Shown one piece after another: positions 1-10,567 of a DNA stretch of 64,000 nt. A program made the position numbers and the translations under genes. The stretch is from Corinectria fuckeliana (lineage: Eukaryota > Ascomycota > Sordariomycetes > Hypocreales > Nectriaceae). The stretch is taken from assembly GCA_019137255.1 (NCBI GenBank), contig WPDH01000076.1, positions 124,001 through 188,000 of the forward strand, read 5' to 3'. How positions within the stretch are numbered: position 1 is the stretch's first letter; the number at the start of each line of letters is the position of its first letter. Under the pieces are notes generated by a model that saw nothing but the letters and a program-made list of their open reading frames with translations, had not been told where the DNA came from and did not search any database.

Positions 1-407
1 TCCGGGACGAGAATATCACAGTTGTCCTGCACAGCTTCATCGCGAAAGATCCAAAGCCCGGGGATGCGCAGCATAGTTAAGGACCTAGAGATATGGGGCT
101 TATGGGACGCTACTTCGTACAACTTCAGGCTATTTGTGGTCAGTTTCCTAGCTCTAGATGGCTGCCAGCCGAAGGCATACCCCGGACTTTCCGAACATGT
201 CCAAAGTCCGGGATTGACGGACAAGTCGCATAGTCCGGCGGGGATGGCTCCACCCGGCCGGAGTATATACAACGACATCATATCAACGTCAACTTGCACG
301 GAAGTCAATTATTCTATGAACTAAAACTCATAAACATTTCACATCATCAAGAGATTATATTCTATTCTTTCTTCCCAACTTTCGATCTCACCACCTAACC
401 TATCATC
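1..407. other. 5' intergenic region with TATA-like element
   Basis: No convincing coding sequence. The stretch holds the presumed promoter of the DUF1772 gene that starts at 408. A TATATA run lies at 264-269, about 140 bp before the ATG, and a perfect inverted repeat lies at 181-212 (listed separately). GC-rich CCGG-containing motifs are frequent between 50 and 265. Confidence 0.5.
181..212. promoter_or_regulatory. 10-bp-arm perfect inverted repeat upstream of DUF1772 gene
   Basis: The left arm CCCGGACTTT (181-190) and right arm AAAGTCCGGG (203-212) are exact reverse complements around a 12-nt spacer. The site lies about 195 bp before the start codon and about 50 bp before a TATA-like run. 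Symmetrical sites with CGG/CCG ends are the usual shape of Zn2Cys6 regulator sites in fungi, so an operator role is possible. This is inference from shape and position only. Confidence 0.35.
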
Positions 408-949
408 ATGCAGCTGCCAACTCCGTCCCTATTAGCCATTGCTACGGGCGTCGTCGGCTCCGCATGGTCCTCCGGTATGCCCCCCCGGCGTCTACCCTAA
501 CAACAGCATCTCCCATGCTCACAAAAACCACAGGCGCCATTGCTAGCATTTCCCTCGTCGGGATCCCCGCAGCCCTGATTGCCCCCTCAGCCCCGGCTAC
601 AATCTGGGCCGAATTCTTCGCCCGCGGCATTGCCATCATGCCCAAGATCGCCGTCACCACGGCCGCGGCATACGTCTACGCCGCGTACGACACTCGCGAG
701 CGCGGCGGAAGCTGGAAGGGCTTCTTGGGCGCGGCGGCGCTGACGTTTGCGATTGTGCCGTACACGATTGTGTTCATGTCGGGGACGAACAAGCTGCTTC
801 ACGCGGCGGCAAGTGGAGCTGGCGCTTTTGGCCAGGAGGAGGTGAAGAGGTTGGTTGGCAGATGGGGAGTTTTGAATTTGGGCCGGAGTCTCCTACCACT
901 TGCCGGCGCGGGTGTGGGATTGGCGACGGTGCTTCAGAATGTTATGTAA
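408..949 (+). CDS. DUF1772 (anthrone oxygenase-like) small membrane protein
   Basis: Two exons, 408-474 and 534-949, give a protein of 160 residues. The 59-nt intron has a GTATGC donor, a CCCTAAC branch-like motif and a CAG acceptor. The spliced frame is continuous from MQLPTPSLLA into GAIASISLVG. The protein is hydrophobic with about four membrane segments, including residues near 8-50, the AAAYVYAAY region, the segment ending FAIVPYTIVF, and the C-terminal LLPLAGAGVGLATVL. The motif of small, polar and aromatic residues before the third helix and the NKLL that follows fit the DUF1772 family. That family includes anthrone oxygenases of polyketide pathways and many relatives with no known reaction. 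No polyketide synthase is nearby, so an enzymatic role is not supported by context. The family call is fairly firm; the function is unknown. Confidence 0.75.
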
Positions 950-1145
950 GAGCTGGTTCCTGAGAAGATGCCTTGTAGGGGTGGCACCTGTATGAAAGCA
1001 AAAACTCCGATGTATCTAGCTAAAATGCCACGCCATGATATGTTCCTTTCGTCTACATGTCCCTCTGCCTGCTTCTCCAACTGATCTCCTCCTACCTTCA
1101 TCTCAACTATCTCCAGCAAATCACCGAATTTCCATGACAACAGTT

Positions 1146-1809
1146 TCAGCGTCCCTTCTTAGTCCCCTTCTCATAAGCCTGAATGGCCCGGTTGCAGTTG
1201 GCTAGGTTCTTCTTGGGCTCCCAAGTGTTGTTCTTGTGGGGAAAGCCCTTCCACTTGACGCGGTAGAAGTGTTCCTTGGTGACGCGATCAACCCGCGAGT
1301 CGACAATCTTCTCGACTTCCCACTCCTGCTGCGGCCCACGGCGCTTGGGCTCGGGGGCAGCGCGACCACGGCCCTTCGTCGGTGGCGTGGCAGGGGCGAC
1401 GGCGACGGGGACGGCGGCTTGACGGGCAGATCGGCGAAGCGCGGCTTGCTCAGTAGCCTTGTCGGTGCGGCGCTGGCGCTTAGATGGCGTTGCCGCAGTG
1501 CTGGGATCCGGCTCATCGTTGATAGTGAGAGACGAATGGGAGCGCTTGCGGGATGCGACAGTTTTGTTACGAGGGGTAGGCGACGCAGACGCCTCGCCCT
1601 CGTTGTCCACAAGGTCAGAGACGACCATGGAACCCTCGACATCGACCCCTTTCTCAATACTCTGGCGGATCCTAAAGACGTTTAGCCATGGCAAGGCTAA
1701 CATAAATAGCAAAGGTGACATACTTGGAGACGTCTTCACGACGAACGGCCGTCTCGCGACCGAAGAAGACGGTCTGAGCCTTGCTCGTGTTCTTCTTGGG
1801 GGCGGCCAT
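1146..1809 (-). CDS. Chromodomain protein (HP1-like chromodomain, no shadow domain)
   Basis: Exon 1 is 1809-1724 and exon 2 is 1671-1146, giving 203 residues. The start MAAPKKNTSK and the splice (AA|GTATGT...TTTAG|G) keep the frame into KIRQSIEKG. Residues 1-144 are basic, Ser/Pro-rich and probably disordered, with patches such as KRQRR that could be nuclear localisation signals. A single chromodomain fills the C terminus (about 145-198): EWEVEKIVD, then VKWKGFP, then NTWEPKKNL. The aromatic cage positions read Trp, Trp and Phe, so binding of a methylated lysine is plausible. There is no chromoshadow domain, so it is not a standard HP1 and may instead be a reader subunit of a chromatin complex. 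It runs tail-to-tail with the DUF1772 gene. Domain call firm, complex unknown. Confidence 0.85.
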
Positions 1810-2595
1810 TGCATGTAGCGACCCGAGAATCTTCAATGAGCTCGCACGGATTTAGTTGCTTGAAAGAAAGATTGCAAAAGCCCCGTTTAGCTAAGGTCGA
1901 CGGGTCGCCTCTCGGAATTGAAGATCTGAGCGACGTTGGCACCTAGCTGATACTCAGGCTTCAGTGACGAATCGGATAGAACCAAGCTCTAATAGCGTCG
2001 CAGATCTTAGTTGCGGAACAACTTACTGTGGATGAAAGACGCGAGTTTGTTGTTGTTGAATCAGTCTCTTCGCGAGCGAGTGTCTCGTGGTGCAAAAAAC
2101 AAACTTAGAAGGTCGTTTTACAGTTGCCAACAGCTGCTTAGGAGTGTTGGATTGGCCGTGTGCGACCTCCCGGAACAATGGGGCTTCTTGTAGTAATATG
2201 CAAGGAATAACCTTGGCCCTTGAAAACGAGAATGGAAAGCTGAGCTTGCTTTGCGTGTTGCAGAACAGAGAGAGAGAAGAATTCCAAAGCGTCATATAGT
2301 GTGTATTTATGTCGCTGGTAATCGCTACTACAGGCTACTAATCTATGTAATTAGTTTGTAAACAGAGCGCTAATAGCAACTTTCGGACCCTTTATCTGGA
2401 TGCGCCTGAGACACGTGGCGGACTCTAAATGAGAGCACGCAGAGAGCCGCTGGTCTTTGTCCATTTTCTCCAAACCGCAGGGCATTGAATCCACTGGTCC
2501 CCAGCCTGTCCTGTCTTATTGCTGAGCTCAATTGGTGACAGCTCACCGCGTGAATGAGGTGTCACAAGCTGCAGCAGAGGAACCGCTCAGTCTGT
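1810..2595. other. Intergenic, no gene seen
   Basis: This is the upstream region of the chromodomain gene and the 3' side of RIC8. Only short, compositionally unconvincing reading frames occur. The segment 1820-2000 may include a 5' untranslated exon or intron, but nothing decides this. Confidence 0.4.
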
Positions 2596-4235
2596 TCATT
2601 CCAGCTCCTCAACTTCATCATCCTTGAGCTCTCGATACTTGCCCTCTCTCATGGCGGCCTCCACGGGATTCTGTATATCCACAATGCCGGTCTTCTTAAG
2701 CCTAAAATTGTGTTAGTATCATGGCTATCACTTCTCGCATTCGCGACTACACACCGTTCAAAAAGCACGAAGAGCCTTTCAGCCTCTCGCAGCTTTTCCT
2801 CCTCAGTCATTTCCGGAACGTTGACGGGGGTTTCAGCGTCAATGAATTGACCTGTAACTGGATTGACGGGCTTCTGCTCGCCACTGCCGTCGCCCTTGCT
2901 GAACGCCTCCTGTGCAGAAGCAGGGATAGGAACGTTGTTTTGAAAGAGGAAGCCCGACGCGAAACCGTAGCCAACATTTTCAACAAACTTGGAAGCGTCC
3001 CTATCCGACATGTCGAAAAGTAGGTGAGAAATGGCTTCCCGAAAGGCCGGGGCCATAGGGTTGGTCGAGTTCTTGAGAAGCCTGGCGGAGAGAGCGGCTC
3101 CCCGGCCTAGAATCTTCTTTCGATCATCAGCAGTCGGAAGGAGCAGGCCGCGGATATACTCCTTTGTCACCTCTGGTGCGTGCTCGTAGATGTTTCGAAT
3201 GACGCTGACTAGTGGCGTCACTACAGGATCTAGTTCGTTATCACTGTAGACCTTCATGGAGGGATCCAGGATGTCGACCAGACGTGCCACCACGGTGTTG
3301 GGCATATTCTTCGGATGAAGGGCGGCCTGGCTGCTTTCGGACTGAATGTCGAGATTCAGGAGCGCATTGATGAGAGACCCAAAGGGAGGATCAAGCGGCT
3401 TCGCCGGTGAGATGTCATGTGTCCATAGCAATTTCACAATATGAGGCACTGCAGGAGTGAATGGCTTGAGGTGGTCGGCGTCATTGCAATAATGAGTAAT
3501 GTTGAACAAGAGCTTCAAGGTCTCAACGAGGGCCATCTTTTGCATGGGATCAACCTTGGCCTTGGGCTTATCGTACTGTTGCTTAGCATGGTGGGCGAGA
3601 TTGGTGGTGATGCGCTCTGCAAGGCGATGCTTGTCGATGAGCTCCTTAAGATCGATCTTTGTAGCGTACGTTGAGAGAAACAAGATTCGGGAGAGGAGGA
3701 ACTCAATGTCCCAATTCTCGGTCTTGAGGTCCCTGCAGGCCCTGATTGCGAAGCCCTGATCAACAAATATTTGACGAGTCTCGGGCTTTAGGAGCATGGC
3801 ATTCGCCAATACTCGAAGGGCGGCGCGGGAGGTCTCGCTTGAAGGGCTGTGGAAGGCGTGTCGCAAGAGCATTGACATGCCCTAGGAAGATTTAGTGCTA
3901 AGTCTGGAAAGGACAGCGATGGCTCGATAATCGAGGTAGGCTCACCTCTTTTGTGAAGATGGGGTCGGCATTCTCAGGATCTCGCCCGTAAATCTTGAGT
4001 TCCTCCAACGCGAGATTGCGGACTGTACAAGGTGTTAGGAGATTATGTCTCATCCAGCTAATGCAGGTAGAGGGACGCACTTTTGGGAAGCATGGTGATG
4101 CTTTCCAGGTCTTCGGATAGCCTCTTGACCAAGTTGGTCACAGCGGCGAGCTTAGCTGGGTAACGTCAGTTGCCGGAGTGTCGGTCAGCGGCGAACGAAC
4201 TTACCCGGCCCCGTGGCTGTGCCCATCTCTGCCAT
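2596..4235 (-). CDS. ric8: RIC8/synembryn, G-alpha guanine nucleotide exchange factor and chaperone
   Basis: Five exons: 4235-4205, 4155-4081, 4022-3946, 3881-2755 and 2701-2596, giving 471 residues. The frame stays open through all four introns, and the protein runs from MAEMGTATGP to a C-terminal KDDEVEELE. Most of it is an alpha-helical armadillo-like fold, as in synembryn (for example VRNLALEELKIYG, ETSRAALRVLANAMLL, and the block RSDIEF-like LSRILFLSTYATK). The family assists folding of and nucleotide exchange on heterotrimeric G-alpha subunits. In filamentous fungi it acts in growth, conidiation and virulence signalling. The short acidic tail fits family members. Start chosen at the second-frame ATG at 4235; the longer upstream reading is low-complexity and probably 5' UTR. 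It is transcribed divergently from the RIF1 homologue. Confidence 0.9.
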
Positions 4236-5222
4236 GATGAACGATGACTGTTGAGCGAGTGAATAGTACTTCGTAGCGATGGGGAAAATGATTTCGTCAG
4301 CAGAAGAGAGAGCGATAATGACGATGTTGTTGGACTGAGGAGGTGTGTGATGATTCCTAGTGCTAGGCTGATGTGTGGATGGTTGAGGTGATGTTGGTCT
4401 CTCCTGGCCAGCCACTGAACTATTTATCTAAGGTAGATTTCAGGTGACTAACAAGTGCAACCCACCCAGTGAGGAGGACCGACCTTGCGCAATGCCAAAG
4501 CAGCTGAAGGCAGTGACACTTACTTGCAAGTGCGACTTCCAACTAGTTTCTGAGCAACTGATTTAGTTTGTGCCATGCCTCCCGGCTTACCCATCAATAT
4601 GTTACATCTGGCCGGTCCTGTCTCTCAATGTTGTTTGCAAGAAGCTATTAACCACCCCGCTGTTTCTCCGTTTACTACCGGCCCGCCTAGCTCAGTCCTC
4701 ATCCGACCGAGTGGATCTCTCGGTTGCTGTCTGTTCAACGTTTTCGGGCGATGCTTTCATTTATGCTTAATACATGTGGAGGAAGCCCATGCTTTAAAAG
4801 GCAAGCAACAAGACGTGTTACGATTAGGTTCGTTGCTTGTTGGCTTCCATTACGGATAGTCTATGGGTAAAATCTGTGAAGTTAGGAGTGCGTTTTCGCG
4901 CTGCGCACGGACCTCGTGTTTAATTGATTCTGCCTCCCCGGCCACCAAGGCACGCGCTGGGACGCGTTGGCCAGGCAAGAAACCGCGGCCCGGTCGTGTC
5001 TTTGGCCTTGACGCCACGCTCTTCACCCGACAACCATCCAACCGTCGCTCCCTTTCCTCACCAAGGGCTCACCAAGGGGAACGGTGTCGATAGGCTGTCT
5101 TCTTTGCCGCTGGACCATCAAGCCAGTCTCGAAATCCTCCACGCCTCCGGATACATGAGTCTGTGACGGTTCCCCGGCCAATTCCCTGCTGTCTAGATCG
5201 CCAACGCTGCCCGGCAGCAGCC
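4236..5222. promoter_or_regulatory. Divergent promoter region between ric8 and rif1
   Basis: This 987-bp interval separates two divergently transcribed genes and therefore carries both promoters. It holds no convincing coding sequence. The first ATG in the RIF1 frame is at 5223. No clear TATA box was picked out. Confidence 0.5.
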
Positions 5223-8200
5223 ATGGCATCTTCAGCCCCGGCCTCCAACACGGTCCTTGAGTCACTGCCAGCCCGGCCGCCGACTCCTCCTCGAGAACCT
5301 CAGCCGGACGCCCAAGTCTCCCTCAAAGCAATCCTCGGTCGCGCGCCCTTCGATCCCCGCCAGCAGCTCTCCACGCCGCCAAATCCGAACTCTCCCCTGT
5401 CGACCGGGGCAACCAACTCCAACTTGACGACGAAACAGCGCATGAGGAAAAAGGTCGAGTGGTCCGCCCATACCGAATACAAGGACCCGCCGGAATATCG
5501 AGAGGGAAGCAAGCTGAACAGGTCATCTCCTCTTTCGGCCCCTCCCTCGCTCTCGAAACCCATCAAGGGCATCCTTAAGCCTTCGCCGTCGCCGAACCCC
5601 CTCGCCTCGTCCCTCCACGGCAACTTCGATGACCCGTCCAGCCACGCCAACATTGCCGACATGTTGGACTCGACAATCAAGCAGCTTGCCGGGTCCGACC
5701 GAGACTCGCGTCTCGATGCCTACATGATGCTCTCTCGGGCACTCAAGGCCTCCAACAATTTACCTGATCGGGTTGCCTTGCAGAACAAGATGAGTCTATT
5801 CATGCAGTTCATCCAACGCGACGTCAAGTCGAGGTTCGAGAATGGATCCTCGGACGCTTCTCTCATCAACCATGCCTTGAACCTTCTCACCACCTTCCTC
5901 CATTTCCAGGCAATTGCTTCGACCCTCACCTCCGACTTCGGAGTCTTCATCATCGATCACTGCATCCGATCTTTCGACGACCCAGCCGTACCCAAAGACC
6001 TCGTCCGCCACTTGATGCAGGTGGTTGCCTTCCAGTCCTTCTCCCCCAAGGTCATGACCTTGGATCGGGTCGGGAGGCTGGTCATCTCGCTGCACAAAAT
6101 CGAGGATCGTTTGACAGGAAAGAGCATCGTCATGGGCCGTATCCAAATCTACAAGCGACTCGTCAAGCAATCACGAAACCACATGGCGATCCACACAGAT
6201 TGGATGATGGACATGTTTACCGATATGCTGAGCACCATAAGGGACATCCGGGCGCAGGCCATCAGCTTGGCTACCGACGCCGGATTCTCACTTCGCAATG
6301 AAAAGTCAGTCATGCGCAGGGCAACGGAGATCTTGCAGACCAAGAACGGCGAGGAGACGTACATCGAATTGTATATCCTGAAATTGGAGGACATGATCAA
6401 GGGCAAGCAATGTCCTTCTGCCGTCCCCCAAATTTGGAGTGCTGTCACCTTGTTTCTTCGCTGTCCGCTTGACAGATGGCAATACTTCAGCCCCTGGTTG
6501 AAGCTTGCTCAATCTGCATTCAACACGACCGATGCACAGACTAAGCAAGAAGCAAACTTGGCCTGGAACCGATATGTGTACCTTTCCCTTATTGACCACA
6601 GGATGGCACCAAAAGCTCTTGGCCTACTGGTCCAGGCCCTAATTAGCCAACTGCGACGAAAAGTCAATACCAAACAAGCCGACGAAGGGATGAAGCTGCG
6701 GAGGATTGTCATTGGCGGTGTTTGCAATCTCTTCTACTATGCGTTTCGACCAGGCCACGACAATGCCTCGACCGATGCAATCTGGGACCTTGCGCTCCAA
6801 CCTGTCATGGCACAGCTCATAAACCTAGACGGGAAGTCGGAGACGCATGGCGACTCCATGATCCAGGCTTCCCGAATCCTAGCCGGCCTTCTGGACGTTT
6901 CGACGCCCCGAGGTTGGAAGGAGGAGCGCATCCGCGACACCGCCTTGATAACACCCGAGGAGCTACCTTCAATCGACTCAAAATGGGCTCGCCGAAACTC
7001 TGAGAGAGTCTTCCAGTTGGTAGGTCCAATTTTGGAGAAGAAGTTCACCGACCTGGCCAACAAGGAGAGCTTGACATACAGGCTTTGGCAGGCATTAGTA
7101 GCATCCGTTGCTGCTGCTTCCGCAAAAGATATCAAGGTGTCCGATGACACTGCCAAGTTCTTTGCTTGTACCTTTGGCATCCTCAACAAGGTGTGGTCTA
7201 GAGGTTGTACTGAAGGCGAGGAGTCTGTGAATTCACGGTTTTTAACCAGCGTCAAAAACTTCATTCATATCCTAGTCAACAGTCTGGGACTGCTTCCCTT
7301 CACCGAGAAGAGACTGGCTATGACCGAATCTAGTTCATTCGAACCTGCTGGAACACCATCCCGTCGACCCGATCGGATTGACAATTCACGAGGAGTTGTT
7401 CAAGCCCCTGTTTATCACCTCTTCAGCATGCTTTGTTCTATCCCTCCCGGCACAGCCGACAATGAGGCCCTTTGCGAGTTTTTCCAGTCCATCTTTGAAC
7501 CGTTTTTCAAGAGCACCAAGGTTCGCGCTGAACTCACCCGCGAGATGCTTCGACTGTTGCCTCGAGATACACTTTTTCCCTATGGACCGTGGGTTCTGAC
7601 TGCAAATACTATGCATTTAACCCTGGAACAGACATCATCTAGCTTTGTTCCTCCAAGCAGCGAAAGACTTCTTGGACCTGAATACCGAGAAGTCGTGTCC
7701 CTCTTGGAGCGTGGCCTTTTATCCCACCCGAATCTACCTTCTTCATACTGGTTCTCACTCTTCGACCTCGTTTCTAACCACATGGTCCAAGAGTGTGGCG
7801 ATGCTGGTCGTGCGCTTGGCCTCGTTGAACCCGTCGCTAAGATTATCCTTGAGAATTTCTTCACGAGTACAGACAAGCCCAATCGAACGGCCCTTCTTGC
7901 GACAACGGTGCTTTTCAAAATCGCCAAACTACCCCGAGATCGTCAAGCTGTCGAGGCTGCTCGACGACGACTATGGGGAGCGCCTCCAGCAACGTCTAGA
8001 GCCTCGACTTACGACCCTTTCGATAACCTGTACAAGCTCCAGGAGCAGAGCATGAAATTCCTGTACGATAGTTCAGGAAAGCCGGATGACGAAGCTTTTA
8101 TCGCTTCCTACATAGAGGCTATCAGCGGGTTCATCACAGTATCCTTCTCGCAAACCGGAGTCAAGACCCTGTCTAAGCTGCAGGACGGGCTCTGTCCATG

Positions 8201-10567
8201 GATCCAGGATGACAAGGCTCAGGTGAAACTGAGTAATGAATCTCCTGGACCCATCGCAGTAAGCAATAACCCAACACTTTATCATACAAAGACTAACAAC
8301 ATCAGCTGCGAGCCCTTTGGAATTCCATCTGTGGTCACCTCGTTTCCATCGGTCGTCTTGAGAATAAGGATCTCAACCTGATCGAGCCACTCATCTCAGC
8401 AGGATTCAAGAGCAAGCATCGATACGTGGTGAACAAGATGGCCGAAACCTGGAATGCCATCTTCCAAGAGGAAGAGAGCCTAGACTGCTCTGATAGCCTC
8501 AAAGCAATCATACATGCCCTGCGCCCCAAGGTGGATGTGTCATTTCCAGGTATCGAGGAATCAAGCGGCGAGTTTGGTGCTCAAGCCCAATCTTTTATTG
8601 GGTCACATGACGATCTTAGCTTCATTGCCATCTCGTCCACCAAGTCATCGCGGCAGGATGCTGAACGGGCGACTCCGCCAGCCGCGTCCCTATCGAAATT
8701 ACCCTTCAAGGGACCGATGACGAGGAAGCGACAGAGGGAGGCCACTCCTGATCTAATGCAGACTAAGTCAACGAAACGGAAGAGCACACCTCGCTTGCGT
8801 CACGACAATTCTCAGATCCAGTTTGCCCCGATCGCTTCATCCCCTCTCGCGGAAGAATCTCAGCACCTCACGGAAAGGCAAAAGGAGGTTCGACAACGAC
8901 AACAAGAGAACGCCGGAGTCTATTTGGGAACTAGGTCTAGCCCGAGAACCCGTGCTCAAGCTGCCGCGGAAGAGAAACCCAAAGAAACGCCCGTCAACAG
9001 CAGGGGACGACGACAGGTGGCTACTCCTGAACGACCTGCATCCTACGAAGACTTTATCAGCTTAACCCCGACCCCGCGACGTGGACAGGCCTTGCAGTTG
9101 GAGGGCTACAATGACCCTCCTTCGTCGCCACCAGAGCCAAGACCCAACCCGCTCTTATCTGAGATTCAAACCCGGTCAAGAGCAAGGACCTCGATGGAGA
9201 ACTGGGAGTTCTCATCGCCACCAGGGACACCCCCGACTAGTCATCAGCAAACCTTTGGCAAACCCGAACCCACTCGCGTCACCTCCACTGAAAAGAGCAC
9301 GCGACGGAGAAGCCGTAGGAAGTCTAAGCCCAGCTCCCAATCCGACCTGCAAGTCATCCCGTCAAGCGTCGTCGAAGAGGACATGCCTATCGTTGCAGAA
9401 GACACCAATCCTGCGGTCTCAAAGGAGCAAAAGGTTCAGACTGGCGAGATAGCTCCCGAGGCTCCATCCACACCGACTCGTCGACAAACTTCTCCAGACA
9501 AAAAAGTCCAAGAGACGCCCAAATCTGGAGACGATGAATATGTGGACGCGAGAAGCAGCCCTGAAGAGTCGCCTCGCAAGGACGCGCCTGCTGAGGTCTC
9601 AGAACCGACCGATAGTTACATGCATGATTCCTCCTTTGAACTTAGCGAGGTTGATGACAGTAGCATGATGAGACTAGTCGTCGAGCTTGAGTCAAGGCAC
9701 TGCAGCTTACCCTTTGATAAGATCAATTCTACTTCTCCCGAGAAGAAACCAAGCGAGAGAATCACAGTCGAGGCCGACTGCTCTCCGTCACCATCGCCGT
9801 CAGTGTCGCCAGAGAAGAAGCTTGTGGGTAAGAGCAAGCCGACGTCACCTGTGGTTCCATCTACACCCGCACAGCCAGAATTAGTGGCCTCGCAAAGCCA
9901 GAGTCAAAGCAAAAAGAAGAGGAAGCGGTCACAACAGTTCGCCGAAACTCGCAACAGGAAGAGACGTTCACTTAGCACCTCGAGACAGGCTCAAGACGAT
10001 GACAGTCAGCAAGTAGCCCCCGAGGAGACCAAGTCACCTGTCCTGGCTACGCGGCGTTCGTCAAGGAAAAATGCAGGAATGAAGGGTAAGAGGAACCAAG
10101 ACAAGGATGTTCAGGATCCGTCGGTGGAGGAGCCCAAGGAAGTGTCACCCGAGCAGACAACACCCAAGCAGGCATTATCGTCTGTTCGAGTGGAGGGACG
10201 TGATTCCGGGGACACGGACGAAGAGCTCATGTCACAGCTCGTGACTGAATCCAATGCAGCCTCCCAGAGTCAGTCACAGCAGGGAGGGGTGGAGTCTGAG
10301 GCCGGAACCCCGAATTCGAACGAGCCCATGGATCTTGAGGCTGTTATGGACCAGGAGCCCCGAGCGCAGAAGGACGCAGCAGAGGCACCCCGCACCGAAG
10401 AGATGGAGAAAAGAGCGAATAAGACAAGCACCATCATGGACATTCTCCGTAGTGGTCTGAACGAGCTGCGTGAGGCAGCATTGTCGCGTCATGAGGTATA
10501 CCAACTGGAGGATATGTTGATGGATATGAAGAGAGAGCTGTTTGAAGCGGAGAGGAGAGGGAGATAG
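5223..10567 (+). CDS. rif1: RIF1 homologue, telomere/replication-timing regulator
   Basis: Exon 1 is 5223-8258 and exon 2 is 8306-10567, giving about 1765 residues. The 47-nt intron (GTAAGC...CTAAC..ATCAG) joins two long frames in phase. The region from about residue 150 to 1050 is a helical HEAT-type array matching the Rif1 N-terminal domain (for example NIADMLDSTIKQL and LTTFLHFQAIASTL). The last 600 residues are disordered, Ser/Pro-rich and full of SP/TP sites, with basic patches such as KKKRKRSQQ. A KVEW motif at 77-80 and a GILK motif at 116-119 match the RVxF and SILK docking consensus for protein phosphatase 1, which Rif1 recruits to counter DDK at origins. The upstream in-frame GTG at 5163 was not used because 5223 is the first ATG. 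No sign of damage. Confidence 0.88.

Noticed and set aside
408..949. Polyketide cluster around the anthrone-oxygenase-like gene
   Set aside because: Neighbours are a chromodomain protein and RIC8, both housekeeping; no synthase, transferase or P450 lies within the window.
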